Shown here in pieces: positions 26,114 through 64,000 of a stretch of 64,000 nt of DNA. This DNA comes from Sitta carolinensis (lineage: Eukaryota > Chordata > Aves > Passeriformes > Sittidae): positions 35,497,870 through 35,561,869 of the forward strand of contig JAVUNC010000006.1 of assembly GCA_032173965.1 (NCBI GenBank), given 5' to 3'. Numbering within the stretch: position 1 is the stretch's first letter; each line of letters opens with the position of its first letter. A program made the position numbers and the translations under genes. The notes beneath the pieces were generated by a model. It made no database searches and was not told the DNA's origin. It saw only the letters and a program-made list of their open reading frames with translations.

Positions 26114-26720
26114 TGTCCAAAAAGGATACAGAGGAGTCCTGTAACTTTATTTGAATAAAGGGAGAGGTCATGGGGCATTCCCCATGGGGTCTCTCAAAAG
26201 TTTTAGGGGATGCAGCCTCCTTTTTATCCTCATTTCCTGACAGCATTTCCTTCTCTTTTTCCCCACTGGCTGGGGTACTTGAGAGGTAGACTTCCTGAAA
26301 TGCCTAAATATCCCCTTCTAATGTATACCCTCTCATTTTTCATTTTCCTTGTGTCGCTGTTCTTTTTCTCTAAATCCAGAGATTTAGCAGTCTTGAGTGA
26401 ATAACAGTCTGTGTCAATTAGTGGAATTTCTATGGAATTTATGGTTCTCCCCACTGCTTCTTTCACCTCTCCATATCTGGTCTTATCTATAATCAGGCCC
26501 ACGGTTTGTTGGTAAAGACACCTCCTTCTCATTCCTTTCAGTGTAAAGAAAAAATTGGACCAACACAAGGTCAAGATACAGAACGAAAGGTGAAAAGAGT
26601 CACACCAAAATATCCTTTTCTTTCCACCAAAACAGATTCTGAGAATGTTTTTCTGTACCAACTGAAAAGGGCAGACACTCAGCACATCACAGAATTGCAA
26701 ATATGTTTTGAAAACTGACA
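26114..26720 (-). mobile_element. probable solo LTR, minus strand
   Basis: Reading the minus strand, the 3' portion has an LTR layout: a TATA-like AGGATAAAAAGGAGG, then CCCCATGGGGAATGCCCCATG, a poly(A) signal in TTCAAATAAAGTTACAG, and an end in ...TTTTTGGACA. The proposed 5' end is TGTCAGTTTTC, so the termini are TG...CA with short inverted repeats (TGTCA/TGGACA). The flanks GGCTTA (26108-26113) and GTTTTA (26721-26726) match at 4 of 6 positions, a decayed or chance duplication. The 156-codon minus-strand open frame inside it is probably non-coding LTR sequence. Confidence 0.58.
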
Positions 26721-27599
26721 GTTTTAGGACCTCATGAATAAGAGACTGAATTTCACAGCTGAAGCCTTTTTCATGAAATAAATGGATGCATTAACCAATG
26801 GAACTATAAAAATGAACCAATGAATAATTTGTAATAGTTTTACAAACCTTCCAGGTGTGCAAAGCTGTACAGTCTGCTGGAATGAATGCAAAATGGGACC
26901 AGGAGCATAATGCTACCTCTGGCACTGACTCACGGTAGCCCTGAGGAAGTCACTCTGACCGTCTGCCGTGTAATAAGGGTATCATATAGCTCATTTGGGT
27001 GTGAGCATGTTCATTAGTTAATTCGTGATATTGCTGTAAAGTGCAAAATGTTTTGTGAGTGCTTGGTATTGTTATTTAAAAAGAAATAAACAGGAAACGT
27101 CAGTCAGGTAATGTCATCACTGAGACATTAGATCCCTCAATGACAATGGCAGAGACACAATGATAACGAGAGTGACCGAGGCTCGAATAACAGCATTCTT
27201 TATGGTTAGAAACATGCAAAACCGGGGCTTTTTCACAGCTCTTACACAACGCAGGACATTAGCCACTGCATCTCCTCAGGGCTCATTCTTCCTCTGGGCA
27301 CATGAAACATCTCTGTGAAACACTGAGGTCAACAGGCAAGACGGTTCCCCATTACGAATTTTTATAGGACAATCAAGATTGCCGATCTCCGGATTACTTT
27401 TCCTCCGAGCCGAATGCTTGTATGAGCTGGACTCTGAGGGAACACCCCGGCAATCCTCAAGGAAATATTTGGCCTGCTGCTCAGCACCACCTCGGCTGCT
27501 CTCATTCTGATGCGGCTGCCCTACCGCGCACCCCTGAAGGTGTAAACAAGCTCGTTCAGCCCATCATAATTTAAACCGCATTTTCAGCATCCCTCTCTG
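26721..27599. other. intergenic, upstream of the CpG island
   Basis: No gene recognised. GC content and CpG density begin to rise from about 27360 towards the GALC promoter. Confidence 0.5.
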
Positions 27600-28257
27600 A
27601 GGTCCTGCTGACGCAGCTGCGGATCTAACCGGGACCAAGTGGGATTCCCCGGGAAGGCCGCGGGGCTTCCAGCACCCTCTGCGGGCATGGCCCGTGCGGG
27701 CAGGGCCCGGGGCCGCTCCCAGCACCCGCCCTGAGGCCACTCAGAGCTTTCTCCCGGCGCGGGGACGCTGCGCGGCTGCAATGCGCTCCTTCAAAGCGCC
27801 GCTTCGTGCCGACTCCTCAGGGGATTTGGCAGCAGCCCGAGAGCGGCGCAAAACCAGGAAACCGGCTACGAGGTGCTGGGAGGGCCTGGAAATGAAAGAC
27901 GCAATAGCAAACGCCGTTCTTCGCCGGAGACAAGTATCGTGCCTTGCCAGAGGCCCCAAACGGGAGAGTCAGAGGCCTCGAAAAGGACAGCTTGACTGCC
28001 CCTACGCGCGGCGACCCACGCTGCACTGAACGCAGTTCCCGTCGCACACCCACACAAACCCCTCCTTCCCTCACGGCCATGCGGCTTTCCGGCACTCAAG
28101 ACGGCAACAGCTTCACTGGCGGCTCAGTGCTCAACTCCAGCATGGCGACGAGCACCCCACCAGCGTGCCTTGCCGTCTCTCAACACGGCAGCCGTTGACT
28201 TCAGCCGGGCGGGGCTGCCCGTGAAGGCCGAGCCCCTCCTGCCCCGTTCCCTTGAGC

Positions 28258-28268
28258 AGGATGGCGGC
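28258..28268 (+). promoter_or_regulatory. YY1-like site with an upstream ATG
   Basis: AGGATGGCGGC resembles the YY1 core AANATGGCGGC, often found near the starts of TATA-less promoters. Its ATG (28261) opens a frame different from GALC. If transcribed, that frame overlaps the GALC start and, after splicing of exon 1 to exon 2, ends at TAG 29464-29466. Confidence 0.5.
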
Positions 28269-28309
28269 GCCGGGCGCTGCCGCCCCGCCCTGGGGCTGGC
28301 GGCGACGCG

Positions 28310-28319
28310 GTCACGTGCC
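28310..28319 (+). promoter_or_regulatory. CLEAR-type E-box (TFEB/TFE3 site)
   Basis: GTCACGTGCC matches 8 of 10 positions of the CLEAR element GTCACGTGAC, including the full CACGTG core. It lies 108 bp before the GALC start codon. CLEAR elements sit in promoters of lysosomal genes and bind TFEB-family factors, so a lysosomal hydrolase promoter is where one is expected. Binding is inferred. Confidence 0.7.
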
Positions 28320-28390
28320 GCGCGTTGCCGGGCAGTGCGGAGGCGCGGCGGGGACGGGGCGGCCGCGGGGCGCGGCGGCAGCGGGGCTGG

Positions 28391-28426
28391 AGCTGGACCG
28401 GGAGCTGGACCGGGATCTGGACCGGG
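28391..28426 (+). repeat. 3 x 12-bp tandem repeat abutting the GALC start
   Basis: Three 12-bp units, AGCTGGACCGGG twice and ATCTGGACCGGG once, end exactly at the base before the GALC ATG. Copy number could vary between individuals without touching the main coding frame. Confidence 0.9.
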
Positions 28427-56733
<28,307 letters not shown>

Positions 56734-59235
56734 GGTGGCTTTGGCATTTGGAGAACCTGGTTCTCCTGTTACTTTGATTAAGAGCCAAGTCAAACTTGGA
56801 GGAGAGCTGAGTGCTAAACTGTGATTGATCTCTTGGCAAAGAGTCTGGATTCAGTCCGTGTTATTTGTTAAAGGTTTACTTGAGTAGATATCAACGTGAT
56901 TGTAGCTTTATCCCCTATTGATGTGGGATTTTTGCCCTTCAGTTTTTGGGGTAAATTTTAGTTCAGTGTAATGATGAAAACAAATTCTTGGATTTAAATA
57001 TCTTTTAATAATAACATCTTAACTTACCAGCTTACTTCCAAGATAACTTTAGAAGTTAACAGAAGACAGATGCATCTTAAGCTGCATTTTTTAACACTTC
57101 CACTACTATGTCCATTGCTTTCACTGTGAAAGAAATAATTAAATGCCAGTAAGCCTTATGAGCCAGTGGGCCCCATGCTTTTGTAGGCCTATCCTTCTCA
57201 AATTTCATTTGGATAAAGTACCTAGATTTCCTGTAGTAAAAAAAAGATGTTTTGTCTGGTTTTTTGCTACAGTCTGTGACCAGACATTACAGTACAGCAA
57301 GTGCATTTGATTACTTCTTTCAGCTTTCATTGCCAGCCCAAAAATATATCCTCTTTTCAGTGGAATGGAAATGTGCCTTATGACTGATCAGGGAGTGCAG
57401 GATGTGGCTTATTTCTAATCTACCTCCTCTTTCCACTGAAAGGGTTGAAACGGATTGAAAGGTACTATAACTTGAAGTTTGTTGATAATAATATTGTGGG
57501 GGTTTTTGTATAGTGCAAAGAGTTAAAACATTGCATCATGGATATGTTCATGTCACTCCACATGTGAAACCTGGCCTTTTGTTCCTAGAAACTTGGGCAA
57601 ACATCTCTCTTTTGATGGATTTAGAGCTTCGAATAGAAAAAAAATTGAAGCCTAACAATAATATTTAGTTTATTATATTACTGTGGCACAGAGGAGATAT
57701 GGATATTATCACTTCCTGGTATAAAAGAAATGAAAAAAAAATCAGTCTTTACCTTTAAGAGTTTGCAATCTGATAATAAGGTAAGTGACAGTAGGTGGAC
57801 ACAGAGGGAATTGTTTTGTGCTGCAAGCAGTGGTAATGACACAAGTGTCTGTTTTAAACTTTTCCTAGCTATCATGGAGTGAAGTTCAGAGGATAATTCA
57901 GATCCTTGGGAATGGAAGGATTCTGTTTAGCTGTTGCTTCATTTTATTTTTTCCCAAGTTACTGTGTTAAAAAAAACAAAAACAATTAATTGCAAATATG
58001 AGGTACTGAATGGGTTTTTCCTCACCCACGTTTGCAGTTCAATTGGCTTCAGAATTTTTCTTGTTTCTTGCTGGTCAGTTTGAATGAAGATGATGTCTAT
58101 TCCCATAATGAAATGTGCCTCCTGTGTCCATCTACTTTTCACATTCACATCCTGTTTAACTGACAAGCAAGTTGTTCCACATACTTGATAGGGTTCTAGT
58201 AGCTGTATGAGGCCATTTGTAGCAGGCAATGTATGGAGAAAGAGATTTGCAGTGTACTTTGATTTATCGAGATTATTCTTCTGATCCCCTTTATTTTAAA
58301 GGCTGATTCTAGTAATTGTTAACTTCAGTCTTTGATGTTGTCTGGCTAATATAAAGTTAATGTTGTACCGATCATTCCTGGAAAATTTTTGTAAAGTTGA
58401 TCTTCCATTTTCATTTTTGGAGAAGGGTTCTTAAAATTCATCTCTAGTAAGTAAAAATGTTAAAAATGTTGTGTCTTTTAGCTATTACATTGATACTACT
58501 TATTCATACTTGGAAATTCCATACATTCCAGTAACCTTGAAAAATGGTTTAAACCACTAAGCTTTAAAAATCTAGTAGAAGGCTTTGAAATGTTAAGTAA
58601 CTGTTTACTTAAGTGGGTGAAAAATGAAAGGCTAGTTTCCATGTCATTTTCAAGTATGGATGCAGTTCTCTTCATTACTTGCTTGATTTCCTAAGGAATG
58701 TCACTGGTCATTACACATGTGAAGGAATCTAATTTTAGGTCCTCATATTCAAGTAATATGAGTTTAATAATCTCAGCATAAATTTATTTTAGCTGTGTTG
58801 GATTTTTGTAGTTGGATGCTTCTTGGAGACTTCCTGGTAGCTTCTGTATTGGCAAGCAGAGAGAGATCAGCAATGATGCAGTTATTCCAAAGGAGCTGTC
58901 CATTTTTAACCTTCTAATGCACTAAGTGTAATAAGCTGTACTGTGTTATATTGTGTACTAAACACAATGTATTTTATCACTGGAAATGTTAATTTTTTTT
59001 CCCTAATTTTAATTTACAATGCGGATTAAAGTGTTATGAACAGAGTAAATGATTTAATGGTGACATAATGTTATTCATCTTTATATGTCTGTAATTCTTC
59101 ACCCTTCAGTAGACTGTAATATGTTTGGCAATAACAAGCTGTCTGGTTTTTCACCGAGGGGTGGATTTATGTTGTTGATTATAAATGCTAATCATTCTGA
59201 ATGGACAAATAAAACACTTAAAAATGCTTTATTTG
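56734..59235 (+). other. GALC 3' UTR (candidate extent)
   Basis: AT-rich sequence after the stop. The first canonical AATAAA found on this strand is at 59208-59213. A weaker ATTAAA lies just upstream at about 59025. The extent is inferred; an earlier end at a variant signal is possible. Confidence 0.5.
59208..59213 (+). terminator. candidate poly(A) signal AATAAA for GALC
   Basis: First AATAAA after the GALC stop, followed within about 60 bases by T/GT-rich sequence (TTATTTGTGCAG, AAATGTGTCTTGG) suitable for cleavage. Confidence 0.5.
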
Positions 59236-62200
59236 TGCAGAATGCTTCTGTAAAATGTGTCTTGGTTTTCTCCAGCAAGAAAGCTGACAATTTTTCCATT
59301 GTGATTTCTGATAAATATGCTTGACGTTAACTTAATTGGATTAGAAGAGTACAGCCAACCAGTCCTTATTAAAAAGACCTCAAAATCCATATGCATTAGG
59401 ACTTGGGCTATTGATAAAATTATTTCCTTATAGCACTCAATATACATTTTGCTTCTTTCTGGCTTTTTGATTTGAATTTTTTTTTCTAATTTAGTGAAGG
59501 GAATTAAATTGTATTTGGGGACCAGGATGCAAAACTGGTGATTACTAAGGTCTTGTGAGATTTAGCTGAAAGTCAGTTTCTAGGTTTGGAAACAGACAGT
59601 GTTGTAGGGATCCTCTTCTATGGTTTAAAGGCATTGTTATTTCAAATATCCTTTTGAATCTATCCTCAAACCTGCTATTTTTATTTTTTTAAGCCAAACT
59701 TTAGGGTTTGATTTTACAAGGAAGGGAGAAATTCCATAGAGCTAGTTATGTTTCCCAGTCCATCATGCCAATAGATATGACTTACCCTGGAATTATTGCC
59801 TTCCAGTAACCAGGTATGTGCTGCCACCTACACAAACACTGCATCAATATCAATTCTGTCCCTTCTCTGCCACCCCACCTTTGAGGTTAAACATGAAAAG
59901 TTCTTGGGATTTCAAACTCCTGCAAAGCACTAGGACTCCTTTGCTTTAAAATTAAAGGAGACTTTTACTTAAGGCTCTTTTTGCAGCTGCCTCCTTGTAT
60001 CTCTGTATGAAAAATAAATTTCTACTTCCAGATTTGATTTGGAGTGGTAGTGGTTTGCTTTAGCTTTTGTAGAATCAGTTTTACTACCTTGTATATCAGC
60101 AGGTTGTTTTCACTTAATAAATTTTCATTGGTTTACCTGAAATTTCTATCCAAAGTCCATTTTCTGAAGGGGAGTGGGTATTATGAAGATAATAATCATA
60201 ATTATAGTTGTCTTTGATTTCAGCAGTATGGCCAAAGAGGAACAGTGTTTGGCGACTTTATTTTCCTCTCTTTGGTGTTTTGGTCTTTTGTTTGTTTGTT
60301 TGTTTTATTTGGATGGGTTTTTGTTTAGGTTTTTTGTTTGTGTTTTGGTTTTGATTGTTTCTGTTTCTTTTTAAACCCTTTATATGTACTACATTCATAC
60401 AAGTCTAGTACATGCTGGGAGTGGCAGACAGGCAGGTTGTAAAAGCCCTCTAATTTCAAAGATGTCCTAGGCTGGTAGTGGAACCATCAAGTAGCCTTTT
60501 TAGAATTCTGAGAGTAGTGTGCATTGAAAAGTCAGCATGAGCAAATTCCTCTTGCTGTGCTCCTTCCATTTATTTCCAAGTGTCGCTGAAACAATAAAGG
60601 TTGTGTTTCTAGAACTTGTGCTCTAAAAAAAGCCCAAAACGCCCACTGGTAATTGAGCACAGGAAAATGCGTGCTGCAGCAGTGTTGCCAAGCTTTTGCT
60701 GTGTGCCAGATACTTCTCTGCGGTTTTCATGGTGGCTAAGACAAACAACTGTGAAACTGTGTTTTTCCCCTCAAGGAATTATGTTTGGATAAGGTTAGGA
60801 ACAGACACTCAACCCAACACCAGTTTTGTCAGGGGCTCCTGGTAACTTTGCAATGAGCGCATTAAACTGACTCTTAACTTTTGTGTACTCCAGGCTAAAT
60901 CTAGACTTGTCTCTGGAAAGCAAGAGATGAAAGCATACTAAAAGTATTTGTTGGAGTGTTGACTTTTTAATTTTTTTAAAATGTCTTTTCTGTTGGTATC
61001 AAGTGTACCTGACTGAGTTTGACTAACTTAGTGCAGGAAAATAGTAATTTTTGGTTTTACTGTCCTCACAGATGCACTTCAAAGACAGTAAGTACTGTAG
61101 TAGAGGGTGGCTCAGTACACAATTAACTTGAGGGTATGTAAGAGGAAACTGAACCTAGTGTGTGGTATTATTCTAATGCTATGCAGCCATAGTCTAGGAA
61201 TCCTTCATGGTCTCAAACAGGAGGTAACACCAAAATGACTATAAAAAAACTCAAAACAACATCACCAACAAAAAACCACCAAACTGCACACATGTTCCCA
61301 AATAGTACAGAGAAAAGCAAAGAACAATATGGATTTAACTTCCTTTGTTCAGTTTATGCTGGAAAATACAGCCATCTTCCTTACTGTTTTCCATGGACAG
61401 TGATTCAGTTAAAATGTCTGTAGAGAATGCATACAAGACTTCCTTGTTGCTAAAAAGCAAATGTTTAGCTAATTATAGGCACTGCTGTTTCCCAAAAACA
61501 GTGGAATCAAAAAGGGTTAGAAAACATGAGAACAGTTATGGGACTGAAAGGCACATGTGATGTGTGAATCAGTCCTGCTCCTGGTTGCAGAAGATTCCTT
61601 CCTTGTGAACATAGCAGCAGAGCTTTATGGAAAGGGCAAATATTCCTCTGTTACTGCCACTCCCCCTTCCAAGTTTTTGGCAAGTTTTGTGTATGTTGGC
61701 CAATCTGAGATCACACAGGAGTGATGCTGTAGCCTCTTAGCTTGATTGTACAGTGTTAACGGAGTCATTTGAAAGAGCAGCTGGCAATGGCTAGCAGCAA
61801 ATCCTGTTAAGGATGTCCATATTCCCTTCTGATGTGATTGCTCTTGTAGTGAGAGCAATAAATATTAGTGTTCACTGGCAAGAGATCAGGCAGGTTTTGT
61901 CTGAACGGAGGTGCGCACAAAGGGCTGGATGTAGAAATCTATAAAGCTTCACTGGGATGCACAATGTCTCTGGCATAAGCTGCCTATTTCCTGTTCAGTC
62001 TAAGATTGCTGTTTAATGATTCAGCTTAATTTTTTTTCTTGCAGCTCAGCTGATAACTTTGTCCTAAACAAATTGTTTTACCAGCATTATACGAAACATG
62101 CTCAGTGCCGCAGGGCAAGCCTGTACCAGAAGGAAGAGACTGAGAATACCCTGTTGGTCATTCAGCCCATCTCCTTGCTAGATAGACTGTACATTTTTAG

Positions 62201-64000
62201 GGCCTGCCTTAGCAGAGTGCTGAGACAAAATGAGAGAGAGCTTCCACTTCTCTGTTGTAGGCAGCTATTCTATGGATTTGGAAACAAACAGCATCATTGC
62301 TTTTGTTTATGATCTGTGTAAAGGATGCAGGGAGATCATTCAACTTCCCAGTTCAGGATAAAAGCAAATGAATCTTGTATTTATTGAGCTCTAGTATTTA
62401 CTTGTGGCATGGATTGAATCCTTCATGAAACACTTGTGATTCTACCTTGAGAGACAAAATACTTTGATTAGATGATTGCTTTCATACAGATATATCAACT
62501 GTGAACACTCACTTCCCAAGGCAATGCAAGTTTCTCTTATGGTATTACTTCACGTGGGAGACTCATTTCAAGTACCATAGTATGACATAAATATTTTTTT
62601 CTAAATATGAGTTCTAGTAGGTATCCACAACAAAAATTCCAGCCTCCCCATATGTAAATACGTTCAGTACATACCTTGGTTTCATTCTCCTTTCCTGTTT
62701 GCACTTTAAAAAGGATGAATATCTAGAGATATCTGTCACCCTTCTCAAACAAGTACTTAGCCACATGAAAATACAACAATCTTCATCTTTTGAATAATTG
62801 AATCCTTTTACCACTGTATTGCAGGTAATTATATTTTTCTTGTGCTGAGTCTGAATATTGTCACTTCACTTGATTTTTATAATAAGTAAAATTCATCTGT
62901 ACCAGGCTCTGCAAGGAGGCCCCAGAAGGGCCATGTAGGCATCTAAAATTTCTTGTGTTTTAGCTGCCAAGGCACAATTCACGTTACCTGGGGTTTTCCT
63001 TTCTCCCATACACACTCCAGTGCCATATAGGGTGGCTACTTGGGTAACATTCTCCATGGTTGAAGGTGGGTGTTTTTCTTGTGTGTGAATTAGGAATGGT
63101 AGATTCCAAGCTTCTATACCTTCTCTGTGCAACTCAACCTTCTGGAAGCCAGGCACGTTTTTGATCACTATTATACAATCAGGCACTGGAATATAATAGT
63201 CTAGATAATTTTATTTTCCTTTGAACCTTGGGAGTTTTTTTGTTTGTTTGTTTAGGTTTTTTTTTTGTTTGTTTGTTTGTTTTTTTTTTTTTTTTCCCCA
63301 AGAAGCCTGATGCAGAAAGGGTGCTTGGTTGCTTTTAGTACATCAAACCCTCATTACAGTAATTCTGTGTTTAGCAACCTCCCTGATGAGCATATACTGC
63401 ATCCTCAGATGCCTTTGAAGACTTATGCTGGGTTTAGTTGTCTGTACTAATTTATTTCAGAAAGCAGTTTCTCTGAAAAAGTAGCTAGTTTCTTCTACAG
63501 TAATGTGCTGGTTGTAAATGTGGTGGTGTTTTCTGCCCTTTGATCTTTTAGCTTTGCATTTTGTAACTGAAATGTCTTTCTCTCCCCATTTCTACCACTT
63601 CAAAAGATGGTGATCTTTAATCTGCAAGGACCTCAGCACCATGAAAATATTACCAGTGTCCTCTACTGCAAATGAGAGAAATGCATGCTGCATTTTTCTG
63701 ATCCTCTAGAGACTCTCTATTTAGGTTTCTCTCTGTTGGGACAGTGCTCTGAAATCAGAATATAATGAATTTGCGTATGAACCTGTACTGAGTTCAAAAT
63801 GTACTCTTCTGATTTTAAGTGTTTACGTAGCACTGTGTATAGTCCCGGATTTGTTATGACTTTTAAATTCGCTACAGTTACCAGAGCTTTAAATGAGTGG
63901 TGGATGGAGGTCTGGAGTACATTCCTGGGTTCACTTCACATGCCTCAGTTTCCTCATGAGGAAACACACAAGGATACCATGGCATGGAGCACCCTTGAAG
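59236..64000. other. downstream of GALC, no gene recognised
   Basis: AT-rich, with no coding exon recognised. A second good AATAAA with a GT-rich follow-on (60593-60598, then GGTTGTGTTTC) could serve a longer GALC 3' UTR. T- and GTTT-rich tracts lie at about 60285-60370 and 63235-63298. Confidence 0.5.
63235..63298. repeat. (GTTT)n / poly(T) simple repeat
   Basis: Runs of GTTT tetramers alternate with long T runs. No recognisable retroposon is attached. Confidence 0.85.

Noticed and set aside
26230..26700. 156-codon minus-strand frame as a gene
   Set aside because: It lies within the probable LTR (26114-26720) and matches LTR landmarks better than any protein family.
28325..28426. GALC start placed further upstream in the same frame
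   Set aside because: The frame is open from 28325, but that position is TTG and no in-frame ATG occurs before 28427. ATG 28427 has a good context and directly opens a signal peptide.

Overview
The window is vertebrate nuclear DNA, almost certainly from a bird. It is AT-rich, with large introns, one CpG island, several CR1 LINE fragments of the avian type, and avian-style ERV LTRs. The LTR types look passerine to me, but that is recall and not proof. Two protein-coding genes can be recognised. GPR65 (TDAG8) is a single coding exon on the minus strand (18507-19544). GALC (galactosylceramidase, GH59) is a 17-exon gene on the plus strand (coding 28427-56733). They are adjacent and divergent, the same neighbourhood as in human 14q31.

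Layout: 1-18.5 kb is intergenic, with CR1 fragments at about 2.93, 12.72, 16.31 and 17.06 kb. An ERVL-like solo LTR (16479-17049) with a perfect 5-bp target-site duplication sits inside the CR1 copy at 16.3/17.1 kb, and a second likely LTR lies at about 15.56 kb. GPR65 follows. The 9 kb between the genes holds a likely minus-strand LTR (26114-26720) and the CpG-island promoter of GALC, which carries a CLEAR-type E-box, a YY1-like site and GC boxes. GALC fills 28.4-56.7 kb, followed by a long 3' UTR and about 4.5 kb of non-coding DNA.

The most interesting observation is in GALC. The segment between its two catalytic glutamates is present as two tandem, diverged, in-frame exons: 7a (40469-40596) and 7b (42535-42665). 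7b matches the mammalian exon 7; 7a is about 42% identical to it at protein level. Both are open and have usable splice sites and the same phases. Including both creates an immediate stop (GGC TGT TGA), and skipping both frameshifts to a stop in exon 8. Only one-at-a-time inclusion gives full-length enzyme, which is the arrangement of a mutually exclusive exon pair. It would give two GALC isoforms (674 and 673 aa) differing close to the active site.

The two genes may be linked in function. GALC degrades galactosylceramide and psychosine in the lysosome. GPR65 is an acid-sensing receptor that was first reported as a psychosine receptor and has been tied to lysosomal pH. I saw no tRNA, rRNA, CRISPR, bacterial or intact viral genes.
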